61,912 nucleotides of DNA from JAIBJN01 sp035762005 (GTDB taxonomy: Bacteria > Actinomycetota > Thermoleophilia > Gaiellales > Gaiellaceae), in assembly GCA_035762005.1 (NCBI GenBank), contig DASTQA010000085.1, forward strand, positions 1-61,912, in the 5' to 3' direction. Of this stretch, positions 22,738 to 31,062 are shown piece by piece (position 1 is the first letter of the stretch; every line of letters starts with the position of its first letter). Under the pieces are notes generated by a model. That model was given only the letters and a program-made list of their open reading frames with translations, was not told the origin of the DNA and did no database searches. The translations under genes and the position numbers were made by a program.

Positions 22738-23288
22738 GCTGGGAGGCCGTCCCCGGCTACGTCGAGGAGCGGGAGGCGTACGGCGAGACGACCGTCGTCG
22801 TCGAGCGAGAGCGCCTGCTCGAGGCGGCCCTCCACCTGCGCGACGAGGCGGGGTTCAACTTCCTCGCCGACGTCACGCCCACCGACTACCTCGGCTGGGA
22901 CCGGCCCCGCGTGGCGGGCTACTGGGCCGACCCGCGCGGCCGTGACATCAACACGCCGGGATCGTGGGGGCTGCAGTCGCAGCCCGAGCCCAGGCCCAGG
23001 CGCTTCTCGGTCTCCTACCACCTGCTCCGACTCGAGTCCGGGGCCGACACGGCGCCGCGCCTGCGCCTCCAGGTCTGGTGCGAGGACGGCGACCCCGTCC
23101 CGAGCGTCGTCTCCGCCTGGCCGACCGCGGACTGGCACGAGCGCGAGGCGTGGGACATGATGGGCATCCCCGTCGAGGGCCACCCGAACCTCCGGCGCAT
23201 CCTCATGGAGGACGACTGGGAGGGACATCCTTTGCGGAAGGACTACCCGCTCGGCGGCGAGCCGGTGCGGTTCTCGGACGCCGAGTAG
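22734..23288 (+). CDS. nuoC: NADH-quinone oxidoreductase subunit C
   Basis: 184 residues from GTG 22734, whose TG overlaps the nuoB stop. The 30 kDa subunit motif EREAWDMMGIPVEGHPNLRRILMEDDWEGHPLRKDYPL is near the C-terminus. It is a structural subunit beside NuoD with no cofactor. It is a separate gene, not fused with nuoD. A stretch rich in Arg, Pro and Glu at about 80-90 is an insertion seen in this group. Confidence 0.96.
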   Translation: MSWEAVPGYVEEREAYGETTVVVERERLLEAALHLRDEAGFNFLADVTPTDYLGWDRPRVAGYWADPRGRDINTPGSWGLQSQPEPRPRRFSVSYHLLRLESGADTAPRLRLQVWCEDGDPVPSVVSAWPTADWHEREAWDMMGIPVEGHPNLRRILMEDDWEGHPLRKDYPLGGEPVRFSDAE

Positions 23289-23296
23289 AAACCGAC

Positions 23297-24559
23297 GTGG
23301 CCGTCGCCGAGCCGAAGAGCGCGATCTACGAGGGCACCCGCGTTCCCGCGCCGATCCCGACCGTCCTCCAGGTCGACCCGGCGCTCCGGGAGACGGGCGA
23401 CATCCTCGAGGTCAACTTCGGGCCCAACCACCCCTCCACGCACGGGGTCCTGCGCCTCGTCGTCGAGCTGAACGGGGAGACGGTCGTCGGCCTGCAGGCC
23501 GTCATCGGCTACCTCCACACCGGCTTCGAGAAGAACATGGAGCACAAGACCTGGTGGAAGGCGATCACCTACCCGGAGCGCATCGACTACGTCTCCTTCC
23601 AGAACAACGAGCTCGTCTTCGTCCTCGCGATCGAGAAGCTCCTCGGGATCGAGCCCCCGCCGAAGGCGCAGTGGATGCGGATGCTCCTCTGCGAGCTCAA
23701 CCGGATCCACTCGCACCTCGTCTGGCTCGGGACCTCCGCCCTCGAGCTGGGGGCGATGTCGATGTTCTGGTACTGCTTCCGCGAGCGGGACGCCATCCTC
23801 GACCTCTTCGAGCTCGTCACCGGCGTGCGCATGCACACCCGCTACTTCCAGGCCGGCGGGCTCGCCGAGGACGTCCCCACCGGCTTCGACGACGAGTGCC
23901 GCGCCTTCGCGGACACGATGCAGAAGCGCGTCGACGAGTACGAGGCGCTCCTCACCGGGCAGGCGATCTGGCTCGAGCGGACGCGCGGCGTCGGGCTGCT
24001 CTCGGCGGCCGACGCGATCGCGCTCGGCCAGTCGGGTCCGGTGCTGCGCGCCTCCGGCGTCGACTGGGACCTGCGCAGGCAGCAGCCCTACCTCCCGTAC
24101 GACGAGGTCGACTTCGACGTGCCCGTGTATCCGAACGGCGACGTCTACGACCGCTACCGGGTGCACATGGACGAGATGCGGCAGTCGACCCGGATCGTGC
24201 AGCAGGCGCTCGAGGGGATGCCGGAGGGCCCCTGGATCGTCGACGACCGCAAGATCGTCCTGCCGCCGCGGCACGAGCTCCACACCTCGATGGAGAGCCT
24301 CATCCACCACTTCAAGCTCGTCACCGAGGGCTACCGCGTCCCCGAGGGGGAGGTCTACGTCCCGATCGAGTCGCCGCGCGGCGAGCTCGGCTGCTACCTC
24401 GTCTCCGACGGCGGCTCCCGGCCGTGGCGCGTGAAGTTCCGCGCCCCCTCCTTCGTCGCGCTCGAGGCGACGGCGACCCTCATGCGGGACGCGCTCGTCG
24501 CCGACCTGATCGCGATCGTGGGCTCGCTCGACACCGTCATGGGCGAGGTCGACCGGTGA
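23297..24559 (+). CDS. nuoD: NADH-quinone oxidoreductase subunit D
   Basis: 420 residues from GTG 23297, 8 nt after nuoC. The 49 kDa subunit core is present: NFGPNHPSTHGVLRLVVELNGE, IGYLHTGFEKNMEHKTW and ESPRGELGCYLVSDGGSRPWRVKFRAPSF. The histidines of the HPSTHG loop line the quinone site. It belongs to the hydrophilic connecting arm. The first 30 residues are a loosely conserved tail. It overlaps nuoE by 4 nt. Confidence 0.98.
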   Translation: MAVAEPKSAIYEGTRVPAPIPTVLQVDPALRETGDILEVNFGPNHPSTHGVLRLVVELNGETVVGLQAVIGYLHTGFEKNMEHKTWWKAITYPERIDYVSFQNNELVFVLAIEKLLGIEPPPKAQWMRMLLCELNRIHSHLVWLGTSALELGAMSMFWYCFRERDAILDLFELVTGVRMHTRYFQAGGLAEDVPTGFDDECRAFADTMQKRVDEYEALLTGQAIWLERTRGVGLLSAADAIALGQSGPVLRASGVDWDLRRQQPYLPYDEVDFDVPVYPNGDVYDRYRVHMDEMRQSTRIVQQALEGMPEGPWIVDDRKIVLPPRHELHTSMESLIHHFKLVTEGYRVPEGEVYVPIESPRGELGCYLVSDGGSRPWRVKFRAPSFVALEATATLMRDALVADLIAIVGSLDTVMGEVDR

Positions 24560-25038
24560 GCACCGTCCCGGAGACCCTCTACGACCGCATCCGCGCGGTC
24601 GCGGCCCAGTATCCCGACAGCCGCTCGGCGATCCTCCCGGCGCTGCGGCTCGCGCAGGCCGAGCACGGCGGCTGGCTCCCGCCCGAGGCCTTCCGCGAGG
24701 TCGCCGAGGCCCTCGAGGTCACCCCCGCCTACTGCCACGCCGTCGCGAGCTTCTACGACATGTTCCACCTGGCGCCCGTCGGGCGGCACATGGTCGAGGT
24801 GTGCACGAACGTCTCCTGCGCGCTCGTGGGTGCACAGCAGGTGCTCGAGGCCTTCGAGCGCGAGCTGGGCCTCCGCGCGGGCGAGACGACGGAGGACGGC
24901 GAGGTCACGCTGCGCACGGTCGAGTGCTACGGCGGCTGCGGCTGGGGGACGGTCGTCGCCGTCGACCACCGCTACCGCGAGCCGGTGCGGCCCGAGGACG
25001 TCCCGGGCATCGTCAGGGGGCTTCGGGATGGCGCCTAG
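24556..25038 (+). CDS. nuoE: NADH-quinone oxidoreductase subunit E
   Basis: 160 residues from GTG 24556. The 24 kDa thioredoxin-like subunit holds a 2Fe-2S cluster with ligands in CTNVSCALVG and, further on, ECYGGCGWG. It feeds or buffers electrons from FMN in NuoF. The 3' end overlaps the nuoF start by about 11 nt. Confidence 0.97.
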   Translation: MSTVPETLYDRIRAVAAQYPDSRSAILPALRLAQAEHGGWLPPEAFREVAEALEVTPAYCHAVASFYDMFHLAPVGRHMVEVCTNVSCALVGAQQVLEAFERELGLRAGETTEDGEVTLRTVECYGGCGWGTVVAVDHRYREPVRPEDVPGIVRGLRDGA

Positions 25039-26386
25039 AGCGCTCCTCTTCCAGCACGCGGACACGCGCGACCTGACCGAGCTCGAGGAGTACCAGGCCG
25101 TCGGCGGCTACGCGTCGCTCAAGAAGGCCCTCGGCATGGAGCGGGAGGCCGTGCTCGAGGAGCTGCTGACGGCGAACGTGCGCGGCCGCGGAGGCGCCGG
25201 GTTCCCGATGGGACGGAAGGCGAGCTTCCTGCCGAAGCCGGGCGACACGCCGAACCCGATCTACCTCGTCGTCAACGCCGACGAGTCGGAGCCGGGCACG
25301 TTCAAGGACCGGGAGATCATGCTGCGCGTGCCGCACCTCTTCCTCGAGGGCGTCGCCATCGCCGCGTACACGATCGGCGCCGCCCAGGCGTTCATCTACC
25401 TGCGCGGCGAGTACCTGACCGAGTTCGAGGTCGTCGCCGCCGCGCTCGAGCAGGCGCGCGCCGCCGGCTTCGTCGGCCCCGACGTCGCCGGCTCGGGCTG
25501 GGACCTCACCGTCGTCGTCCACCGCGGCGCGGGCGCGTACATCTGCGGGGAGGAGACCGCGCTCCTCGAGTCGCTCGAGGGAAGCCGCGGGCAGCCGCGC
25601 ACGAAGCCTCCCTTCCCCGCCATCTCCGGCCTCTACGCCTCGCCGACCCTCATCAACAACGTCGAGACGCTCGCCACCGTCCCCAAGATCGTCGAGCTGG
25701 GCGGGAAGGCCTATGCCGCGATCGGGGTCGAGAACTCGACCGGCACGCGCGTCTTCTCCCTCTCGGGGAACGTCGCCCGCGGCGGGAACTACGAGCTCGA
25801 GCTCGGAACGACGCTCCGCGAGCTCATCTACGACATCGGCGGCGGCATCCCGGACGGGCGCGAGCTCAAGGCCGTGATCCCGGGCGGCTCCTCCGTCCCC
25901 GTGCTGAGCGCGGCCGACGTCGACACGCCGCTCGACTTCGACGCCATGGCGGAGGCGGGGACGATGCTCGGCTCCGGGGCGGTCATCGTCATCGACGACC
26001 GCTGCTGCATGGTGCAGCTCGGGCTGCGGGTGGCGCAGTTCTACATGCACGAGTCCTGCGGCAAGTGCACGCCCTGCCGGGAGGGGACGCGCTGGATGGT
26101 GCAGCTCCTGCGCAAGATCGAGGAGGGCGAGGCGACACAGGGCGAGCTCGACGTGCTCCTGAACGTCTGCGACCGCATCCTCGGCAACTGCCTCTGTCCG
26201 CTCGGCGACGCGGCGGCGATGCCCGTGGCGAGCTACGTGGCGCGGTTCCGCGACGAGTACCAGCGCCACATCGACGAGGGCGGCTGTCCGTTCGGCGGCG
26301 AGTCCTCGCTCGCCGGCGTCGTCGCGCCCGTCGACCAGCACCACGCGCACATGCGCGGCCAGATCGAGGTGCCGATCCACGCATGA
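25028..26386 (+). CDS. nuoF: NADH-quinone oxidoreductase subunit F
   Basis: 452 residues from ATG 25028. The FMN and NADH site GRGGAGFPMGRKASF lies near 55-69, with NADESEPGTFKDREIM and GAYICGEETALLESLEG, and the 4Fe-4S ligands are ESCGKCTPCREG plus a later cysteine (GNCLCPLGD). It accepts hydride from NADH. After this gene there is a 109-nt gap before nuoG, the only sizeable break in the operon. Confidence 0.98.
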   Translation: MAPRALLFQHADTRDLTELEEYQAVGGYASLKKALGMEREAVLEELLTANVRGRGGAGFPMGRKASFLPKPGDTPNPIYLVVNADESEPGTFKDREIMLRVPHLFLEGVAIAAYTIGAAQAFIYLRGEYLTEFEVVAAALEQARAAGFVGPDVAGSGWDLTVVVHRGAGAYICGEETALLESLEGSRGQPRTKPPFPAISGLYASPTLINNVETLATVPKIVELGGKAYAAIGVENSTGTRVFSLSGNVARGGNYELELGTTLRELIYDIGGGIPDGRELKAVIPGGSSVPVLSAADVDTPLDFDAMAEAGTMLGSGAVIVIDDRCCMVQLGLRVAQFYMHESCGKCTPCREGTRWMVQLLRKIEEGEATQGELDVLLNVCDRILGNCLCPLGDAAAMPVASYVARFRDEYQRHIDEGGCPFGGESSLAGVVAPVDQHHAHMRGQIEVPIHA

Positions 26387-26495
26387 GACGCCTGCGCCTG
26401 CCTGTCTCCGTGGGGCACCCCGGCCCACCACCCGCTTCCGAGCGTACAGCCGAAGTTCGCGCCCGTGGCGCGCGGACCGTGACGGGAGTGGGCCG
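26387..26495 (+). other. 109-nt gap inside the nuo operon, nuoF to nuoG
   Basis: No frame, no TANNNT near the nuoG start and no strong hairpin were seen. A GGGAG lies about 10 nt before ATG 26496 and serves nuoG. Confidence 0.4.
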
Positions 26496-28700
26496 ATGAG
26501 CGCGCCCGAGCTCGTGACCGTCACCGTCGACGGGCGCGAGCTGCAGGTGCCGAAGGGCCAGGGGATGGTCGAGACGGCCCTGGCCGCCGGGATCGAGATC
26601 CCCGTCTTCTGCTACGAGCCGCGCCTCGGCCCGCCGATCGGGGCCTGCCGCATGTGCCTCTGCGAGGTCGAGGGCATGCCGAAGCTCCAGGCGGCCTGCA
26701 CGCTGACCGCCCAGGACGGCCTCGCCCTCATGACGGCGCGCACGAGCGAGAAGGCGGCCGAGGGCCAGGACGCGATCCTCGAGTTCATCCTCCTGAACCA
26801 CCCGCTCGACTGCCCCGACTGCGACAAGGGCGGCGAGTGCCCGCTCCAGGACCTGACCTTCCGCTTCGGGCCGGGGACGACCCGCATGCAGTTCCCGAAG
26901 CGCACGTTCGACAAGCCGATCCCGATCTCGCCCCTGATCGCGCTCGACCGCGAGCGCTGCATCCTCTGCTACCGCTGCACGCGCTTCTCGGAGAACGTCG
27001 CCGAGGACGGCCAGCTCGTCGCGGTCAACCGGGGCGCCCAGTCGGTCATCGCGACGTTCGCGGACGAGCCGTACCGGGCCCACTTCTCGGGCAACGTCCT
27101 CGAGCTCTGCCCGGTCGGCGCGCTCACCTCGACGACGTACCGCTTTCGCGCCCGCCCCTGGGAGGTGCAGAACGTGCCCACGGTCTGCGGGCTCTGCCCC
27201 GTCGGCTGCAACACGTGGGCGACGACCCGCGAGGGCAGGGTGGCGCGCATCCTCTCCCGCAACCACCCGGAGGTGCACGAGGGCTGGCTCTGCGACAAGG
27301 GCCGCTTCGCCTACGACCACCTGCGCGCCCCGGACCGGATCCGCGAGCCGCTCGTCCGCGTGCGCCGGCGCGGCTTCGAGGAGGTTGCGCCGGAGGCGGC
27401 GCTCGACGCGGCCGTCGACGGGCTCCGGGCGGCCGGCGGCCCGGTCGTCCTCGCCCTCTCGGGCGGGGAGACCGTGGAGCAGGCGACCGCGCTCGGCCGC
27501 ATCGTCCGCGAGGGGCTCGGCGGAGGCGCCGTCCTCCTCCCCGACGACTGGGATCCCGCCCTCGCCGCCTTCCGCTCGCCCCTGGCCGCGATCCGGGCCG
27601 CCGACGTCTGCCTCGTCCTCGGCGACCAGCCGGTCGTCGAGCGCGCGCCGATCGTCGACCTCTGGCTCCGCTCGGCCCGCCGGGAGGGGGCCGAGGTCAT
27701 CACGGTCGGCCCGGACGGGAGCGTCCCCGTCGGCCCGGGGGCGGCGCCGCAGGTCGCCGCCGCCCTCCGCGAGGGCGGCGACGTGCCCGCCGAGCTTCGC
27801 GCCACCTCCGAGCGCCTGCGGGCGGCGAAGCGCATCGCCCTCGTCTGGTCGGACGACGATCCCACAGGCGGCCGCCACGTCGGCTCGCTCGCGAACGAGC
27901 TGCACGAGACGGGCGGCGCGGAGGTCGCGGTCTACGTCGTTCCCCGCACGCCGAACGGCCGCGGCGTGGCCGGCGCCTGGCACGCGCTCGGAGGCGAGAG
28001 CCAGGAGGTGCCCGCGGAGGGGGAGATCGGGGCGCTCGTCGTCTCCGGCGACGAGGCCGCCTACGACCCGCGCGTGCGCGAGCTCGCCGGGCGCGCGCGC
28101 TTCGTCCTCGTGACGGCGATGTTCCAGAGCGACCTCACGGCCTGGGCCCACGTCGTCCTGCCCGGCACGAGCTACCTCGAGCGCGAGGGGACGTTCGTGA
28201 ACCTCGAGGGCCGCCCGCAGCGCCTGCGCCGCGCCGTCGTCCCGGCCGGCCCCGACGAGCTCGAGCTGCTCGCCGGCCTGGGCGAGCGCCTGGGGGTCGA
28301 GATCGCTCCCTGGGCCGCGCCGACAGCGGCCGAGCACGCCGAGCTGCCGCCGGGCGACGAGTTCGCCTGGTCGCTGCCGGACCCGCAGCCGCCGACGGGC
28401 CGACCGGCAGGGCCGGGGCTCGAGCTCGTCCGTGTCCGCGCCCTCTTCAGCGGCCAGGCCGTGGAGCGGGTCGAGCAGCTGCAGTTCCAGCGCCCCGCCG
28501 GCGAGGTCGAGCTCGCCCGGGACGACGCCTTGACGCGCGGCATCGCCGCGGGCGAGACCGTCCGGGTGACGGCGAACGGGAGCCGCCGCGAGCTGCGGGC
28601 GCGGCTCAGCCGTCGGCTGCGCACGGGCGTCGTCCGCATCGCGGCCGAGCACGCGGAGGGCTTCGAGAACCGCGTTCAGGTGGAGCGCGTCGATGCCTGA
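26496..28700 (+). CDS. nuoG: NADH-quinone oxidoreductase subunit G
   Basis: 734 residues. The N-terminal 2Fe-2S ferredoxin domain has CYEPRLGPPIGACRMCLCEVEG, then HPLDCPDCDKGGECPLQD and CILCYRCTRF for 4Fe-4S clusters. A further CGLCPVGC motif at the start of the molybdopterin-oxidoreductase-like domain matches the N7-type cluster site. The C-terminal half is a shrunken molybdopterin-enzyme fold without obvious cofactor residues. It carries electrons from NuoF towards NuoI. It overlaps nuoH by 8 nt. Confidence 0.97.
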   Translation: MSAPELVTVTVDGRELQVPKGQGMVETALAAGIEIPVFCYEPRLGPPIGACRMCLCEVEGMPKLQAACTLTAQDGLALMTARTSEKAAEGQDAILEFILLNHPLDCPDCDKGGECPLQDLTFRFGPGTTRMQFPKRTFDKPIPISPLIALDRERCILCYRCTRFSENVAEDGQLVAVNRGAQSVIATFADEPYRAHFSGNVLELCPVGALTSTTYRFRARPWEVQNVPTVCGLCPVGCNTWATTREGRVARILSRNHPEVHEGWLCDKGRFAYDHLRAPDRIREPLVRVRRRGFEEVAPEAALDAAVDGLRAAGGPVVLALSGGETVEQATALGRIVREGLGGGAVLLPDDWDPALAAFRSPLAAIRAADVCLVLGDQPVVERAPIVDLWLRSARREGAEVITVGPDGSVPVGPGAAPQVAAALREGGDVPAELRATSERLRAAKRIALVWSDDDPTGGRHVGSLANELHETGGAEVAVYVVPRTPNGRGVAGAWHALGGESQEVPAEGEIGALVVSGDEAAYDPRVRELAGRARFVLVTAMFQSDLTAWAHVVLPGTSYLEREGTFVNLEGRPQRLRRAVVPAGPDELELLAGLGERLGVEIAPWAAPTAAEHAELPPGDEFAWSLPDPQPPTGRPAGPGLELVRVRALFSGQAVERVEQLQFQRPAGEVELARDDALTRGIAAGETVRVTANGSRRELRARLSRRLRTGVVRIAAEHAEGFENRVQVERVDA

Positions 28701-29688
28701 GGCGCTGAACGAGCCCTGGTGGATCCAGGTCGCGAAGGCCTTCGTCGTCGTGAACCTCGTCCTGCTCGGGTTCGCGTGGGCCACCTGGCTCGAGCGCAAG
28801 GTGCTCGGCCGGATGCAGCTGCGCTACGGGCCCAACCGCGCCGGGCCGTTCGGGCTCCTCCAGCCCCTGGCCGACCTCGTGAAGTTCATCCGCAAGGAGA
28901 GCTTCTCGCCGACGAGCGCCATTCCGCTCCTCTACTTCGCCTCTCCCGTCGTCGCCGCCTTCACAGCCCTCGCCGCCTTCTCCGTCATCCCCTTCGGCCC
29001 CGGCTGGGAGGTCGGCGGCTACGACGTCAGCGGCAGCGTCGTGGACGTCTCGATCGGCATCCTCCTCCTCTTCTCCCTCGGCGCCGTCGGCATCTACGCC
29101 TTCCTCGTCGGCGGGTGGGCGAGCACCTCGAAGTACTCGCTCCTAGGCTCCATGCGCACCGCCGCCCAGCTCGTCTCCTACGAGGTCTCGCTCGCGCTCT
29201 CGGTGCTGGGGGTCGTGATCATGGCCGAGAGCCTCTCGCTCGTCGAGATCGTCGAGCGCCAGCGGGACACCGTCTGGTACGCGGCTCCGCAGGTCGTCGG
29301 GCTGCTCGTCTTCTTCGTCGCGGGGGTCGCCGAGACGAACCGCCCGCCCTTCGACCTCCCGGAGGCCGAGACGGAGCTCGTCGCGGGCTACCAGACGGAG
29401 TACAGCGGCATGCGCTACGCGCTCTTCGCGATGGCCGAGTACATCAACGTGATCACGCTCTCCGGCCTCGCCGTCACGCTCTTCCTCGGAGGCTGGAGCG
29501 GGCCGGTGCTGCCCGGACCGCTCTGGTTCTTCGTCAAGCTGCTCGCCGTCGTGTTCCTCTTCATGTGGCTCCGCGCGACGCTCCCCCGCCTGCGCTACGA
29601 CCAGCTCATGCAGGTGGGCTGGAAGGTCCTGCTCCCGGTCGCCACGCTCAATGCCGTCGTCACCGCCGTCGTCGTCGCCTACGCGTGA
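28693..29688 (+). CDS. nuoH: NADH-quinone oxidoreductase subunit H
   Basis: 331 residues with about eight membrane helices. The quinone-site loops are ERKVLGRMQLRYGPNRAGPFGLLQPLADLVK and GVAETNRPPFDLPEAETELVAGYQTEYSGMRYALF, both invariant in ND1-type subunits. It forms the quinone-binding entry chamber with NuoB and NuoD. ATG 28693 lies within the end of nuoG. Confidence 0.98.
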   Translation: MPEALNEPWWIQVAKAFVVVNLVLLGFAWATWLERKVLGRMQLRYGPNRAGPFGLLQPLADLVKFIRKESFSPTSAIPLLYFASPVVAAFTALAAFSVIPFGPGWEVGGYDVSGSVVDVSIGILLLFSLGAVGIYAFLVGGWASTSKYSLLGSMRTAAQLVSYEVSLALSVLGVVIMAESLSLVEIVERQRDTVWYAAPQVVGLLVFFVAGVAETNRPPFDLPEAETELVAGYQTEYSGMRYALFAMAEYINVITLSGLAVTLFLGGWSGPVLPGPLWFFVKLLAVVFLFMWLRATLPRLRYDQLMQVGWKVLLPVATLNAVVTAVVVAYA

Positions 29689-29698
29689 CCCTCGCCGC

Positions 29699-30196
29699 AT
29701 GAGCCCCCAGCCGTTCGACTCCCTCAAGGGCTTCGCCGTCACGTTCCGGCAGATGTTCCGCAAGCCGATCACACAGCAGTACCCGGACTACAAGCGGCCG
29801 GTGTACCCGCGCTTCCGCGGCCGGCACCGGCTCTGGCGGCACGAGAACGGCCTCGAGAAGTGCGTCGGCTGCTCGCTCTGCGCCGCCGCCTGCCCGGCCG
29901 ACTGCATCCGGGTCGTCGCGGCCGAGAACACGCCCGAGAACCGGGTCTCGCCCGGCGAGCGCTACGCCCGGATCTACGAGATCAACCTCTCGCGCTGCAT
30001 CTTCTGCGGCTACTGCGAGCTCGCCTGCCCGTTCGACGCGATCACCCTCGAGGCCGAGTACGAGCTCTCGGAGTACTCGCGCGACGACCTCATCTACACG
30101 AAGGACATGCTCCTCGCGGCGCCGGTGAAGCGGATGCCCGTCGCCGACCGCGAGGCCTACGACACGCCCGTCCCCGTCTGGAAGTCGGAGAGCTGA
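29699..30196 (+). CDS. nuoI: NADH-quinone oxidoreductase subunit I
   Basis: 165 residues from ATG 29699. Two 4Fe-4S motifs are complete: CVGCSLCAAACPADC and CIFCGYCELACPFDA, holding clusters N6a and N6b. It passes electrons to N2 in NuoB. The stop TGA (30194-30196) is in the same frame as nuoJ and only one codon (GCC) separates it from the apparent nuoJ CTG start. Confidence 0.98.
   Translation: MSPQPFDSLKGFAVTFRQMFRKPITQQYPDYKRPVYPRFRGRHRLWRHENGLEKCVGCSLCAAACPADCIRVVAAENTPENRVSPGERYARIYEINLSRCIFCGYCELACPFDAITLEAEYELSEYSRDDLIYTKDMLLAAPVKRMPVADREAYDTPVPVWKSES
30187..30192 (+). promoter_or_regulatory. ribosome binding site that fixes the nuoJ CTG start
   Basis: GGAGAG lies within the last nuoI codons and ends 7 nt before CTG 30200. 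The spacing suits initiation at that CTG. Confidence 0.5.
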
Positions 30197-30199
30197 GCC

Positions 30200-30751
30200 C
30201 TGGACGCCGGCGACATCCTCGTCTGGATCGTCTGGGTCCTCGCGGCCCTCGCGCTCCTCTCCTCGGGGCTGGCAGTCGTCCTCTTCGCGAACCCGTTCTA
30301 CAGCGCGCTCGCGCTGATCGGGAACCTCGCCTCGCTCGCGGTCCTCTACCTCCTGCTCGAGGCGGAGTTCGTGGCGGCGGCGCAGGTGCTCGTGTACGCG
30401 GGCGCGGTCGTCGTCATGTTCCTCTTCGTCATCGCCTACCTCGGCGGCCAAGCGGACACGCCGTGGGCGGGCGGGCCGTCGCTCCAGTCGTTCGCGGCGG
30501 TCGTGGCCGCCGGGGCGATCGCGGTCGAGGTCGTCGTCGTCATCGCCCTCAAGGCAGGCGAGCGCCTGAGCGACACGGCCGACGTCGGCGGCTCCTTCGG
30601 CTCGCCCGCAGAGATCGGGCGGCTCTTCCTCGCCGACCACCTCCTCGCCTTCGAGGTGACCTCGATCGTGCTCCTCGTCGCCGCCGTCGGCGGGGTCATC
30701 CTCGGCGGCGCGCTGCCGGAGGGCGAGCGGCAAAACCGGGGCGGCGCCTGA
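30200..30751 (+). CDS. nuoJ: NADH-quinone oxidoreductase subunit J, apparent CTG start
   Basis: 183 residues if translation starts at CTG 30200. There are five hydrophobic helices. FANPFYSALALIGNLASLAVLYLLLEAEFVAAAQVLVYAGAVVVMFLFV is the conserved NuoJ core, including helix 3 with its pi-bulge region. No ATG, GTG or TTG exists in frame until GTG 30371, which would delete the first two helices and half the core, so a start at CTG 30200 fits best. TGA-GCC-CTG joins nuoI in the same frame. It overlaps nuoK by 3 nt. Stop-codon readthrough from nuoI is the alternative. Confidence 0.9.
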   Translation: MDAGDILVWIVWVLAALALLSSGLAVVLFANPFYSALALIGNLASLAVLYLLLEAEFVAAAQVLVYAGAVVVMFLFVIAYLGGQADTPWAGGPSLQSFAAVVAAGAIAVEVVVVIALKAGERLSDTADVGGSFGSPAEIGRLFLADHLLAFEVTSIVLLVAAVGGVILGGALPEGERQNRGGA

Positions 30752-31059
30752 TGCTCGGCCCCGGGATCGCGGCCTACCTCATCCTCTCGGTCGTCCTCTT
30801 CGCGACCGGCGCGCTCGGGGTCCTCCTCCGCCGCAGCCCCCTCATCATCCTGCTCGCGCTCGAGATCATGCTCAACGCGGGCAACCTCGCGCTCATCGCC
30901 TTCGCGCGTCAGCTCGGCGACGGCGACGGGCAGATCTTCGCGCTCACCGTCATGGTCGTCGCCGCCGCCGAGGCGGTTCTCGGCCTCGGCCTCATCGTCG
31001 CCGTCTCGCGCCTGCGCGGGGACCTCGACGTCGACCGCCTGACCTCGCTGCGGGGCTGA
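30751..31059 (+). CDS. nuoK: NADH-quinone oxidoreductase subunit K
   Basis: 102 residues with three helices. The family's two membrane glutamates are visible in ALEIMLNAGNLALIAF (second helix) and VAAAEAVLGLGLIVA (third helix); they are part of the proton path. ATG 30751 overlaps the nuoJ stop by one base (TGATG). Confidence 0.97.
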   Translation: MLGPGIAAYLILSVVLFATGALGVLLRRSPLIILLALEIMLNAGNLALIAFARQLGDGDGQIFALTVMVVAAAEAVLGLGLIVAVSRLRGDLDVDRLTSLRG

Positions 31060-31062
31060 GCC

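Noticed and set aside
23554..24540. Overlapping open frame inside nuoD leading into nuoE
   Set aside because: The frame is only open by GC bias. nuoE begins at GTG 24556, and the upstream part is Arg-rich shadow sequence.
26387..26495. Riboswitch or internal promoter in the nuoF-nuoG gap
   Set aside because: No recognisable aptamer, hairpin pair or -10 could be seen; it looks like plain spacer.
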